Positions 21,289 to 33,083 of a stretch of 64,000 bases of DNA are shown here, in pieces. Position numbers and translations under genes: made by a program. How positions within the stretch are numbered: the stretch's first letter is position 1; every line of letters begins with the position of its first letter. Below the pieces are notes generated by a model. It was not told where the DNA came from. It worked only from the letters and a program-made list of their open reading frames with translations, and did not search any database. Origin of the DNA: Nemophila menziesii (Eukaryota > Streptophyta > Magnoliopsida > Boraginales > Hydrophyllaceae); assembly GCA_029959085.1 (NCBI GenBank), contig JARWIR010000002.1, positions 34,869,733-34,933,732 on the forward strand, read 5' to 3'.

Positions 21289-22049
21289 CTCTTAACAACA
21301 ATTTGAGTAAACTATGCGACTACATTTATATAAAAAAAATAAAATACATAATTATTACAACCCAATGAATAAAATGAATAAAAATTACAACACAATAAAC
21401 AAAATAAAAAAAATTACAAACTCATTGAATGAATAAATATTACAAACCATTGAATAAATAAAAATTACAAACGATTAAATGAATAAATATTACAAACCAT
21501 TAAATGAATGAATATATAAAAAAAGAACAAAGAATTAAATAAACAAGTAAAAATATATGAGCACAAAATATAAATTCACACAACACATGAATAATCAACC
21601 AACAAATATTTAATTCAATAACCTAATCATATGTTATATCAACTTGCTAATATAGACAAATAAATAAAAAATTTAAAAAGCATGAAATTTAATGGAAATA
21701 CCTTGAATTGGATGGATAAATTGAAGAGTGATGTTAATTCCCCACCAAGAAATTGTATTAATTCACCTAATCAAACCATATAGAAAGAATAAACCATAAT
21801 TAGAATTCAAAAAAAAAAAAATTAAAAGGTGAATTTCATGCAATTATTACCTTAAATTGTGTGATGAAATTTGATATTAATGGAGCCCCACCTTGTTTAT
21901 TGAACCAAGAATTATGCAAGATGAAGTGGAGAAGCAATTACAAAAAAAAAGGAATTTAGTTGTGTTTTTGGGAGAAAATCGGAGGATTTTTTGGGTGTTT
22001 TGTGTGTTTTGTGTGTTAAAACCCTGCTGTCTCCATTAAATAGGATTTA
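21289..22049. other. AT-rich region upstream of the transposase gene
   Basis: No gene was seen. It is a leader or first-intron region on the minus strand with 'aataaatattacaaacc' repeats (about 21,340-21,540). Confidence 0.45.
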
Positions 22050-22330
22050 AGATTAGCGACGAAATACGGGTTGTCGTTAAACAACGACTTGTCATCGCTA
22101 TTCTTAAGAATAACGACGAAAACATGTGTCACTAAGATAGCGATGACAGATCGGCAATTAAAAAAAATTCACAAATAAATAAAAAACAATCAGCGGCGAA
22201 AAGCAATTGAATAACGACGAATACATTTGTCGCTAATTAACGACGCCAGTTTTTTCGCAGGTAAGATAATGTCGTCGCTAATTTCAAAAGATTAGCGACG
22301 ATTTACGGTCGTCGCTAAATTCTCGTGGGT
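22050..22330. promoter_or_regulatory. Right subterminal repeat array of the CACTA element
   Basis: AGCGACGA and TCGTCGCT motifs occur in both orientations (about 22,055, 22,080, 22,110, 22,215, 22,272-22,320). They lie next to the right terminus and upstream of the transposase start. By analogy with En/Spm, this is a binding array and promoter region. Confidence 0.7.
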
Positions 22331-22352
22331 AAACAGCGCGAATCCAGTAGTG
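22331..22352 (-). repeat. CACTA right terminal inverted repeat
   Basis: On the + strand the end reads ...AATCCAGTAGTG, so the reverse strand starts CACTACTGG. It is followed by TAT and then ATCAAGGG, which resumes the interrupted host repeat. Confidence 0.9.
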
Positions 22353-22440
22353 TATATCAAGGGAAATATAATATATATTCACAAGTATAACCTTAATTAT
22401 ACCTTTTTGTATATCCAGGTGCATGGTGTACCCGCAAAAT
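22353..22440 (+). pseudogene. DUF4283 remnant resumed after the CACTA element
   Basis: After the TAT duplication the sequence ATCAAGGGAAATATAATATA continues the repeat interrupted at 738. It reaches 'ccaggtgcatggtgtaccc', the VHG(L)P signature, then departs at about 22,435 from the zinc-knuckle continuation seen in other copies. Confidence 0.65.
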
Positions 22441-22462
22441 ATGACAAAGACGTATTTTAATA

Positions 22463-25400
22463 TAATTAATTATTGATGTTTTTTAAAATTAATTATTTTA
22501 AAAATATTTTTAATGTATATGATAAAATATAAAAATAAAACTTATTCACTTAAAATGAAATAATATTTAATTGTTGGAAATTTAAAGTAAGAATTTGGAA
22601 AATTAAAATACTGGTGGTAAATAATTATATAATTCGTGTATTTAATAAAATAACAATAAAGTTGAATGTAGGGACTAATAATAAAAAAAGACTCAAATAA
22701 ATATTAATGTCCATATATATACTTATTTTTTTGTTTTTACATAAAAATTCCAAAAAGTTATTCATTTAAAATAATTTCTTGATATACATATATATGTAAT
22801 TAAAAAAATTAAATTAAATATTAAATTTAATATATATATATCGATAAAAATTTCTAGAAAAATATTCATTTGAACTTATTTCATGATTTGTTCATATATA
22901 TTTATATAATCTATCATCACTCATCTCATATATATTATTCCAAAAATTACTTCACCATTCTTTTATAAAATTGCACCCTTATTGATAGAAGTTCAAATTA
23001 TCATGTATTGAAAGATTATTCTATACAAGTTCAATAGAAAAAATACTAAAATATGGAAATACCAAATTGATAAAATCAAAAGTATTTATGTGAACTAAAA
23101 ATACCTCATCCAAATATCGCTTATATCTCTCTCCTAACCAAACTTCCTGAAAACTTATCAGAATTCTCCATCAATATCCCTTTTCTCTTAAAAATATTAT
23201 ACCTACACACTAATCCTACATTTACATGACTCGGTCCTACTAATTATTTCTTACTTGACTCCAGACTTTGAGTTTTTCTACCTCTTCACTTTCCCATATA
23301 ATCTTTCCACCTTCTTCAATCATTGTGTTTATGTTTTAAACTACTTCTACTTCCTTTTTCCTTCAATTTCCTTCTTCTACAGCTGCTCTTACATCGAGAT
23401 GTCTTAAACATGTCAAATTCTACCAAATAAATATTTCACTATAATACACCCACTCTTTGTGATTTTGATATTTCATCTACTAATATTATATGACTTCAAC
23501 CGCTGCAAAGCGTTCGTCCAATTATACTGGAAACCAAATTTCATTTCCATCTTCTTCTCAAGATGACATGCTTGTCAGTAATTCTTCTCAGGATGTACAC
23601 TCAAAAAAAAAGACACTAGGGAAATCTCTAAGAATGACTTGTCAACCAACTAAGCCTAGAAAAAACCATCTAATTTTGTTGTAAAACCGACTCAGTAAAA
23701 TGGTAAATGTAAGTGAACAACAAAGGTTATATTAGTCGATTCAACTTCCCACAAAAATTATTCAAGACAAGTTTATATTCCACTACTCTTACTGCTCTTG
23801 TAAATATTAATAGCTAAGGAGAATTAGTTATACAAAAATGTTGTTCTCAACTTAAGTAGAATTAGTTCATACTACCATGAAGAAAACTACAAATTTAGAA
23901 TATCATATTCATATGTAAAAGACAAACTAGAATATTAATACTCTACTAATTTGTGAAACCTGATAACCAAAATCATTGGAATGGTATGAATAACTTCCTA
24001 ATTAATTCTTCTTTTCTTCTCTTTTGCTCACGACATTTTTGTATTGTATATTAATTAAAATCTGACTCAGGGCTCTTCTATAATGTCAATTCTAGTATAT
24101 ATAGCTCCAACAAATATTTTATGGGTCATTGGATTATTTTAATTGACAAACTCATCCCAGTAATGTCTCAATTAAGTGTGGATTGGTTCGAACCATGACA
24201 ATAACAATGACATATAGAATAACTTTTTTTTCAGCTACGAATTGCAAACTATCGAATTCTACACATCTATGCTTTCAAATCCTAGATGTATAACAAATGG
24301 ATCGTCTAGAATCATTATCAATCTTGCGGATAACCTCGATCATTTAACTTTCTAAATCTAGTCGGTAGATACTTTTACTTTATAAATATGCTCGAATATT
24401 CCTTTCCCACCATAACCAATGGGCAAACTTGATTTCTTAAGGTCTTATCATCATCTAGGAGTATCCTAGCATCGAAATACATACGATTTGCATGCCTATC
24501 ACAAAAATTACATAAAAAAATTCTAGAAATAGCATAAATAGCGAAACTAGAAAAGAATGTGTAAAAGATCAATATATAGAGAAAAATCACTCCACTATGT
24601 ACTAAATACTTCTAAAACTATGTCTCATGACTAGATTAATCTATCAATCGTTGTTATTGGCTAATGTTTTTACACATAGTTGTATATGATGCCATTTGAT
24701 GTAATGACTATAGGATATAGGTTCATATAGTGAATTAAATAAAAAAAGTGTTCCAAAATATTCATGCGAAATCCCGTTTAAAAACTTTCTACTTATAAAA
24801 AAATTGACGGTATAGTTCTCCTAACTATGAAGGTTCCATTACGTGACCATCCTCAATAATTGTTACACATTAAACAATTAGTTGACTTCGACAGTTTATG
24901 CAACCAATTGATGATTATCCTGATTCTTTTTGTATTATCCTAAAAATGTCTTGAAATCTAGTTGGCATGAGCAATGTATCATAATTTCTATTTTAGATGA
25001 GAAATATATGACCGTTTTTGTACAATGATGCAAGTTAGACAAATTGTACCAAAAATTGTCTGGAGCAAGTGTATCATTTTCATATGTCTTCAAAAATCCT
25101 TCAACTCTTGTAGAGGTCTTGACTTGTAAATGAGAAGGGGAGGCATGGAGTGTTTTTTACTATAAAACTATTATATTTATTATAAATTATCCCTTAGCTC
25201 TTTTTATACTAAAATATCTGTGATACAACTATGACTGATATATGCAACACTAATTTATTTTAATTCAAAAGAATAAGTAATATAATATATAAAATCGTGT
25301 TACTACTTAATATTACTGAGTTAATTCTCCTAAGATAATAAAATACTCTTAAAAGAACATTACTTACATTATGAATTAAAATAATAATTAATTAGTTATC

Positions 25401-25796
25401 TATTTCATGAAATAAATTATGTGCTTATATAGATTAATAAAAAATAACAAATCCTTATTCAATATTTTCATATCCCATAAATAGTATATTTAGTGATCTT
25501 ACAAAAATCAATATAACAATACAGTAATATTAAAGTTAAACAATTTATCTTCCTAAGGCAAATAAAGCCAACTAGTGTGACTTGTGCGCCATATCTAACT
25601 CTCCAATGAATCCTAAAGGTAGATGCATTAATAAGCTAGATATAATACTAAATGTTTCATAATATTTACCAAATTGCGTAAGAATAACCCCTTCCTCTAA
25701 GAGATTCAATAAGGTTAAGTTTTATGAAGGTTATAAACACTGAACTTTATTATTTTCCTTTTAATTAATTTTTCTTTGTTGCACTAAAAAATGTGT
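22463..25796. other. Unit 1 proximal part, no intact gene
   Basis: A short open piece at 23,490-23,684 (TAAKRSSNYTGNQ...SSSQDDML) resembles the serine-rich start of the DUF4283 remnant at 1-300. The minus strand has a 71-codon frame at 24,375-24,590 that I do not recognise. The rest is AT-rich and noncoding, matching 33,084-36,439. Confidence 0.5.
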
Positions 25797-27680
25797 AGAC
25801 CTAATCTCAAAATGGTATTTATTAAAGGGGTATCAAATTTTGGATATTTTTCAAAAGTGGACATCTATAGGCCAAGTATATTTTTGAACTCATATGTAAG
25901 TCAGAAAGAATCGGTAATCGTTTGGACGGAGCTTTTTGGTCTACTCCATTCCAAAGATGGATTGGGATATGAATTTAGGCATGACTTGTGTTATTTATTC
26001 AATGAGTTCTGAATTTCTAGACAATTGTTTTACAGATGTGATTTCACTGAGCATATTTACTACATGGTTTGCCATTTTGAGAGAAACAAGTATTAATTTG
26101 ATTTCTCTGGAATAACTTAAGAGTGAGTTGGAAAAAGTAAGCGTGGATGATCAATTTGAAAAAGCTACTTTATATGACGCTTGCAGAACAAGCCAACTTT
26201 TTAAGGAATGATCCTCACTAATAAAGTAACTTTAAAGAAGGTAATAATTTGTACTTATTGCTCTCTTAAATGTCATGTACTCTCACTTTCTTTCAAGATA
26301 TATAGTGGATATATCCTAGATTTAATAGATTAATTTATAATACTTGAAGAGGGGATGATTACATTTAACTTGTTGCTAGGGTAGTTATTTTGTATCGGTT
26401 TTTATTCTGAATGTACAATTTACTATATATTATCGTTGATTTATTTGAAAAAAACTTTTCAACTTATTATATGTTTCTTTGTTTTATTTATATTTATTTT
26501 ATTTAAATAAATATTTTATCATTTAGTATAATAAATATATGTTATTTTTTTTAAAATCGGGATTTATAGTGTAATTAATTTCTAAAACACTAAAATAGAG
26601 GAATACAATGCATTTTTTATGTTATAGGAACTTTTACGGACATTTTTACATAGTATAGGGGCCATATTGCAATTAACTAAAAATAAAAATTGATGGACAA
26701 TTAACCAAGTGAGGGCCTTGTCTCTCAACTTAGAGGTACAGGGTTCGAACCCCGAAGGTGGAAGAAAGTTAAAAAAAAGAAGGTTGTTGGCCAAAACTCT
26801 ATTGTCTCGTCCATGAGGTTCAAGGGGTTCTAATCCCGAAGATAGAAGAAAGTTAAAGAAGGTTTTCGGCAATGCTAGATTATTAATTGAGAAGATTTGT
26901 AATAGATAGCCTTAAAAAAAGTGTAAAACAACATGATGTTTGAGCTTCATATATAGTTTGATTTGCCGATAAAAAAAAAGATTGATGGAAAATTTTTCAA
27001 GAAAAAATTATATGCTCTTTCCACAAACCTACAATATATTGTATCGAATCACAAATAATATTCATATAATTCTTGTAAGAAATATCGTATTCTGATTTTT
27101 TTCCATAACATTGCAAAGACATCTTTTTAAGCAAATTCAACATGCCTTCGAAAGCCAATCTTTTTAGATTTTTCTTATCCGATGTTGAGCTCATGTATCT
27201 ACAAAGCACACCATCGGCTTCAACTTCAACAATAATAGAAACCTCACCATTTTCCCTAGTGGCGATAGGTTTCATAAAGAGATAACCTTTTTTCTGACAC
27301 AACTCAGACATCTCTCTCACTTGATGGAGCCTCAGTCTCTCTGGTTTAACCAATGGTTCGAGCAAACGTACTTTGCATTGTAACACAAGATCATGTAATT
27401 ATTTGGATCGATAAAGATTTCTCTAGCTAACGATAGTTTAACATCTCGAAGCACCTGTGTCGTATCGACACGGGTACATTCTCATTTATCATTTTCATGA
27501 TAATAGAATATATAATTCTTTCTCAAATATTTATTAAAAAACTACCTTAGGTAAATTTGTTTTAACTTACAATCCGTAAGCCGAGTACACAAATGAGTGC
27601 ATAGAGATGGCTAGTGTTAACTGTGTTTGTAGTTGCTGTGAAGCATGGAGAATGTGCTTGTACAAACTTGCCCTCATGTT
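25797..27680. repeat. 1.6 kb Dicer-like repeat, single copy in unit 1, carrying a SINE
   Basis: The copy begins at AGACCTAATCTC and ends at CTCATGTT, the same borders as the tandem copies at 36,440 and 56,253. It is longer (1,884 bp) because a SINE sits at 26,703-26,978. Confidence 0.85.
26703..26978 (+). mobile_element. tRNA-derived SINE (copy in unit 1)
   Basis: A pol III B-box-like GGTTCGAACCCC lies at about 26,751. A second diverged copy of the same module follows (near 26,825), so the body is duplicated. It ends TTTGATTTGCCGAT and an A tail. Flanks are TTGATGGACAATT on the left and ATTGATGGAAAATTTTTC on the right, a diverged target duplication. Relative to the copy at 48,517 it has lost about 22 bases near the 5' end, including the A-box-like part. 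Confidence 0.75.
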
Positions 27681-27860
27681 AGGTTGTGTGTACAAGTCAT
27701 TATTTACCATTGCCCACCCTAAATCGCTTACTTGTTAATTGTTTACATTAGTAGCTAAAATCAAAGACTCAATCCAATGCATGATTGACGACACAAATGA
27801 GAAGGAAATGATAGTTTCAAGAGATATACGTGATATGATCACAAGTGGAAACTGACCCAT
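26997..27860 (-). pseudogene. Dicer-like C-terminal fragment, copy 1
   Basis: The minus strand encodes the end of an RNase IIIb domain ('SLYKHILHASQQLQTQLTLAI', about 27,690-27,560). A GTAAGTT donor, a ~110-base intron and a CGACACAG acceptor follow. The second exon has 'SLARE/GEIFIDPNNY', 'KVRLLEPLVKPE', 'LHQVREMSELCQKKGYLF' and a dsRBD-like 'NGEVSIIVEVEADGV...SDKKNLKRLAFEGMLNLLKK'. This is the layout of plant Dicer-like C-termini; DCL3 is my best guess from memory, but the subtype is not secure. This copy and the ones at 40.5 and 49.0 kb extend further upstream ('SDLGWAMVNNDLYTQ', then 'ISLETIIS'). A one-base loss near 27,394 breaks the second exon. No helicase, PAZ or complete RNase III domain is present. 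Confidence 0.6.
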
Positions 27861-27954
27861 GGCTTCATTCTACATCATGAAAAAAAAACAGAGCTTCTTA
27901 TAATATAGATTAAAACAAGGGATTGAAAAGTGGAAAAACAAACAAAAGAAATAT

Positions 27955-28540
27955 AGCCTCATTTTAGTGTTAGCTTCGTATACTCGTACTCATTCACACC
28001 GGTTATTTTATCTGTTTATTTCATTTCTTCCCTTTGAAATTAATTTATGTATGTGTCTTTATATTATTTGCCAAATAAATTTTCTTACTATATTACTAGT
28101 TCAGTATATCTAATTAGGCCCTTTTTGTCTAATTTTTGTACTTTTTTTCTTTTATTGCAGAGGTATTTCACAAAACAAGCAATCTACATAAGATAGCAAA
28201 TCTTAAAATAGTTTATATAGAAGACATATTAGTACACATGAATTTTATTTAATTCTTGTATCCTAATATCTATTTTATATAAACTATTGTAAGATCTGCT
28301 ATCTTAGGTAGATTGTTTGTTATGTAAAATATCTCTTCAATAAAAGAAAGAAACTACAGAAACCATACTGAAAGGTCCTAATTCTATCTACTGAATTAAT
28401 ACCACATTAGGAAAATGTATTTAGTTAATAATAGAAAGACATGTATAGAAATTAATTGCAACCGAAAAAAATAAAATCAATAGATTATAGAAGCGGCGTG
28501 AATGAGGATTAGTATACAAAGCTAACCCTAAAATGAGGCT
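27955..28540. repeat. 586-bp fold-back element (long inverted repeat)
   Basis: It opens AGCCTCATTTTAGTGTTAGC and closes GCTAACCCTAAAATGAGGCT. The match continues inward through the whole length (for example TCATTCAC.CCG against CGGCGTGAATGA, then AAGCAATCTACATAAGATAGC against GCTATCTTAGGTAGATTGTTT). The centre is near 28,245, giving two arms of about 290 bases. No coding frame was seen. TA may be the target duplication. It could be an inverted-duplication MITE. Confidence 0.85.
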
Positions 28541-30132
28541 TTATTCCTTGTGTTTGTTTGACAATTTTCCGCTTTCACAATCATGATAAGTTCAAAACAA
28601 AATTGAGTGAACAAACCTTTAGTTTTTATTGTTTGATTTTGGTGAAGGTGGTTTTCCACGTTTGTGATATTTTATAACAACATGAAGTTGTGTATTCCAG
28701 TGGAAATTTTGTAGCTCCAGTATAACCACGTGGATTAAATTCATTATTTATTTACCTATATTGCCAATACTAAGCATATTTAACTAAAATAACGTTCATA
28801 TACTAAAACATAGGTATATCAACTTACAGAATGACAAGAAAAAACATAAAACAAAAACTAAAGATGTATTCATAGTTAAGCTAATATTAAAACTAGTACT
28901 GTAAATGAAAAAAACATATACACACTAGTGTGTTATAAGTAGGATGACTCCAACTTAGAGTATATAATAAGAGTAGTATAAAATTAAAAAAAAGTCAAAA
29001 TTTAGTTATAACCGTGAAAATTTAAAAAAAAAACTTACCACAGTTTATGTCGGGTTAACATACAAATGATCATTAATTAACCCTTCGCAAAATCAATAAT
29101 ATTTTTCAAAAAAAAACCTTCATTTATCCCGTAAAATTCAAAAATCATCAAACTTTTAGAATCAAAATAAGTAAAAAAATCTTTCTCAACTCAATACAAT
29201 TTTGGTTCATCAATATAAAATACAATAAAACTAATAAATTTCAAATTTCTTACAGAAATTAGAGATTTGTTATAACTATAAAAAGATCTAAATCAATTTG
29301 AATCAAACAAAATTACAACATAAGTTAAACTACAATTTGATATAAAATTCACACAATGATAAAGAGTAACGTAAAGAAGTACAAGAGAAAGAAGCTAAAT
29401 GACCAACCGTGTATAAATTGATATTTTTTTGTAAGAATAGAGTAGTGTTTAATGGGTTGTAAATTAGGTATCCAAAGACAAAATATGAGGGTTCAAATTT
29501 TTTTAGTCAAATATAAATAATAAGGTAAAAGGTTATATAGTGGATTGGTGTTCTTTACCTTTTTTTGGAACATGGTTTCTCTTACCCAATATTTTTGGCA
29601 TTTATATTATATACCCTTTTCAATCAATAAAATATGTAATAAATAAAAAAAAATTATAAAATTAAATATTATTACATATGTTTCTTAATTTATGTATGTG
29701 AATAAATAGACGAATAAAATTAAATGTGGAAAATAATAACAAAACAAGTATCATATATATATATTTATACTTATTTCTTAATAATCAGAAAAATATTCAT
29801 TTGAACTTATTTCTGATTGTATATATGTATAAAGGAGTATTGAATATTAATTATTTTCTCATAATATAAAAACAATCCTAAAAAATTTCAGTATATTCTT
29901 AATTAATATTTACTCATATATGTTTTAACAATAAAGGTGTATAATAATTAAATATACTTTTATAAAGTTGAGGGTCATTATAATTTTTTTAATTATTGTG
30001 TTGTAAATATTAATAAATAAGTTGAATGTCGGGCATAATAATAAAAAACGTATCAAATAAATATTAACATCCATATATACACTTATTTTTTACTTTTATA
30101 TAAAAAATATAATAAGTTATTCATTTAAACAT
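28541..30132. other. Unit 1 distal noncoding module
   Basis: An AT-rich stretch that recurs at 41,562-43,259 and 50,358-51,990. A better-conserved part (28,541-28,740) keeps few differences between copies and may be an exon remnant on the minus strand, but I do not recognise it. Confidence 0.45.
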
Positions 30133-30426
30133 GAGTAATGATATTTGTCACCCTTTTTGTATCACCCTTTTATCACCTCCTACGTGTATGCCTACATGTA
30201 CCAATGAATTGATTTCCCTATCCCATTTAATTTTTCTCTATCTTCTATTCAAGGAAATTTTGTATCACCCTTTTATCACCTCCTACGTGTATGCCTACAT
30301 GTACCAATGAATTGATTTCCCTATCCCATTTAATTTTTCTCTATCTTCTATTCAAGGAAATCAGAACATATATATAGAAAGGTGATAAAAGGGTGACATA
30401 AAAAGGGGTGACATATATCATTACTC
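30133..30426. mobile_element. Mutator-like MITE, 294 bp, with perfect 9-bp target duplication
   Basis: The ends are GAGTAATGATATTTGTCACC and its inverted partner GGTGACATATATCATTACTC. They match over about 40 bases (including ATCACCCTTTTATCACCT). TTTAAACAT flanks both sides (30,124-30,132 and 30,427-30,435). Units 2 and 3 lack the element (43,195-43,215; 51,915-51,935). Nine-base duplications point to the Mutator superfamily. The interior holds a 103-base tandem duplication. Confidence 0.9.
30156..30361. repeat. 103-bp tandem duplication within the MITE
   Basis: TGTATCACCCTTTTATCACC and the 80 bases after it occur twice, offset by 103 bases (30,158 and 30,261), without visible change. Confidence 0.85.
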
Positions 30427-30494
30427 TTTAAACATATTTTTTTGATATATATATATAAGGATTATAATTAAAAAACTTATATATAAAAAATTAA

Positions 30495-32040
30495 TTTTAG
30501 TCAATACAACTACCCATAAAAATTATGAGGACATGTTTATTTTCCTTTACTTGTAATGGTCTTATAAACATTAATAGAGGATAAAGTATACAATAATCCT
30601 ACCAACACTAATATAGTTAAACACTTAGATGGTGAGGCTTATTTCTCGAATGGTCATAAAGTACTTACTAAAAAACATTTCGAAGACCTATCTATTTATA
30701 ATGATAATGATTTATAAAGAATATCTTTGGTTCTCCCAACACTATTCTAAAATGGGGAGTGAATATGCAGGACTATGGTAGAGGTTTGGGCTATTCATAT
30801 CAACATTAATCATAGTTTGGACTTATATGATAAAGCTAAAGTATTTCTTTTGAATGGCATCGTCGAACTTATCTTGTTTTACTTTAAAATATAATTTCAA
30901 AAACGTGGGAATCAAAGGCTTTCAGATGTCTTTGGATGTCACCATCTATTCTATGAAGGGAAATATAATATATATGTTGACAAGTATAACCTTAGTTATA
31001 CCTTTTTGTGTATCCAGGTGCATGGTTTGGGTGCAAAATATGATGGTTAAATATTTTTTTTAACATTATTAGTAAGTAGTATGGTTCCATTGGAAAGTAA
31101 TATTCCGTCCTAAATGACTTATTTAACAAGAAAACTTCCATGAAGGTCTGGTTCTAAAGTCCAATCAATCATTTGATACATATTGGAGGTTTTCTACCAA
31201 AGATGAATATGAAGCCACTATTGATTAATTTCAAAATGTAAAAACTCAATGAGTTTTGTTATAATTGTGGGTATATGCTCCAGCATACCGGAAATTATGG
31301 AAAGAATAATCCTACATCGGTGAAATAGTTTTAGGAGGTACATATCTACAAGTTAGGCATATAACTTAAGACTAGAACCTAATTAGTAGAGTACTCTTTA
31401 ACCCCTACTTGTAATCATAACTAGGTGAGATGGTATGTTGTTTGTGTCAATAATAAATGATCTACCACCATAGGTGGCCGAGAGTGAGAGGTCAATTTAT
31501 CTTAATATGCTAGGTAATAGTCCGATCATGATTAATTCTCAAAGCATCAACAAATACCAAATGAATAAGAACACTTCAAATCGTAACCATCAAAAGAGGG
31601 ATTTGGGTACATTTACCAATAAGCCACCTTTTTATTGTACCTAGTATTTTATTTTATTTTGATTTATATTTGACTAATCATTTCTCCCACCATATCCCAT
31701 TCATATTTTCTACCATTTTCTCTTACCTGATGTACCTAGTCGTTTACATGAATTGAATTATAATAATAATTTAAATGATTCCATCCCTACCTTGCCAGTT
31801 TGTGGTCTCAACCCTAATGTACGACAGATAACACTGGTGTTTTATCCGGCTCCCAACAAACAAAACCTGGATATCTATAATGTCAAAATCTTTATATGGA
31901 CCCTCTCTACATGTAACTTTTTATGTTTATTACTACCAATCCCTATGTCTTATATTATTCTTAGTGAACTAACTCTTATCATCATTAATTATTTAACTTT
32001 CTCTCTTACTACTATTGGTCTTTATATATATCCTTAATTT
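30495..32040 (+). pseudogene. DUF4283/zinc-knuckle remnant, copy in unit 1
   Basis: This is the most readable copy. Pieces in order: 'EVWAIHININHSLDLYDKAKVFLL' (about 30,780), 'IQVHGLGAKYDG' (31,010), 'FCYNCGYMLQHTGNYGK' (31,257-31,308), 'LNMLGNSPIMINSQSINKY' (about 31,500), and 'LNPNVRQITLVFYP' (31,753-32,037). The knuckle keeps C-x2-C-G-x4-H, but the last ligand Cys is Tyr. DUF4283 followed by a CCHC knuckle is typical of plant LINE ORF1-like proteins. I find no reverse transcriptase downstream. Frameshifts and stops throughout make it a pseudogene. Confidence 0.55.
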
Positions 32041-33083
32041 TCACTATAATTAGAAAATTTCTTATAAAAAGGATCATAGCTAAAGATAATATTATCACTC
32101 ATACCTGCAATTTAATAATTATTTATATTGAAAAGTAGAATTTATGGTTAGTAAAAATAATGTTTCATTCTTTAAATCTATTAAACCTAAGATGAATTTC
32201 ACATTATTCCATGTCTAAGAGTCCCTTAAATGTTGATATATTTGTGCGTACAATTCTAATATTACCCTTTCTTAAATTTTGAGTGTAAACGTTCAAAAAT
32301 AACTAAGAGTTGTATAATTATCTAACTTTTTTACGTCTAAAAAGTATATTGTCTACCACATCTTATTCTCTTTTTTAAACTAAGATGAGATCCCATATCC
32401 TTATTTGGTTTGAAAATAAATTTATATATATAACTTTACTTTGTTAAGTCATTTGGAGTCTTATGTACGAATAGAAATTATTTAAAACATGAAATTTCAT
32501 GTTTTGCATAGACGTTGTTCCAAAATTCAAACGGAAAGTTTAAATTTTGTTTTCAATAAAATAAATGTTACCCATTATTGATAAGATAATTTGAGTTCAA
32601 ATATGTGAATCAATTAAGATTTAAAGAAAAATTGTTCAGAGTTAGTTTTCGACAATGGGTGCTCTAAAGTGATGTTTGTTGGAGGTAGTTTTTGCATGAG
32701 TTGGAGGTAGCGGTATTTGTAGAAAGAGCCCGTGGTCAGCTATATAATTAGTATTATCATTTAAGTAAATAAAATATTAAAAAATATATTATACATTAAA
32801 TAAAGATAACGTAGGTATAAAAAAATAGGTAGGGTATTATTAAGAATTTATTCAGTTTGGTGATGTATATACATACAATGATAATATATGGAGGTATTAA
32901 AAGATAATTATGAGTCTTAACCACGAGTTTCTTGATTATTTTCCAAATTTTAAATCTGAACTAAAAAATGGTTTTTTTTTTTGTATAAAATACTAAGAGG
33001 TTTTTAGAGAATATGCCTAATTTTTCAAGTTATAATATTTCTATATGGGCCTATGTTAGGTTAAATTATACTATACATCTTAT
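32041..33083. other. Noncoding tail of unit 1
   Basis: AT-rich, matching 53,540-54,577. No gene, no structural RNA and no clear element ends were seen. Confidence 0.4.

Larger units (their letters stand above)
739..22352 (-). mobile_element. CACTA (En/Spm) DNA transposon, 21.6 kb, defective, host to a nested Athila
   Basis: The element begins CACTATTGGAATCGCGGGGT at 739 and ends ...GCGCGAATCCAGTAGTG at 22,352. Read inward, the two ends match over about 22 bases with four differences. Target duplications are TCT (736-738) and TAT (22,353-22,355), the 3 bp expected for CACTA elements with one later change. Uninterrupted copies of the target (52,441-52,465 and 44,985-45,010) read straight through the junction, which fixes both ends. 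Subterminal regions carry many inverted TTAGCGACGA-type motifs. On the minus strand it encodes a TNP2-type transposase and a TnpA-like protein, both broken. It could only move with proteins supplied in trans. Excluding the nested retrotransposon, the original length was about 9.3 kb. Confidence 0.93.
22463..33083. repeat. Large repeat unit 1 (about 10.6 kb)
   Basis: The unit opens at ATTATTGATGTTTT (also 33,084 and about 54,580). It contains a serine-rich coding remnant (23,485-23,690), AT-rich noncoding sequence, one 1.6 kb Dicer-like copy with a SINE, the full fold-back element, a MITE and the DUF4283/zinc-knuckle remnant. Order and sequence match units 2-4 apart from deletions. Confidence 0.85.

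Noticed and set aside
24375..24590. Possible protein kinase remnant (YFDARILLDDDKT) on the minus strand
   Set aside because: Only one short motif is suggestive. No glycine loop or DFG was seen, and the other units do not keep the frame.
25791..26012. 73-codon + strand frame (also at 36,434 and 39,523)
   Set aside because: Antisense to the RNase IIIb part of the Dicer-like fragment; not conserved as a frame.
26740..26770. Possible tRNA gene (GGTTCGAACCCC)
   Set aside because: No cloverleaf or acceptor stem; the B-box belongs to a SINE with target duplications and an A tail.
30854..31063. 69-codon frame taken as a separate small gene
   Set aside because: It lies in the wrong frame across the DUF4283 remnant, whose VHGLP signature is in another frame.
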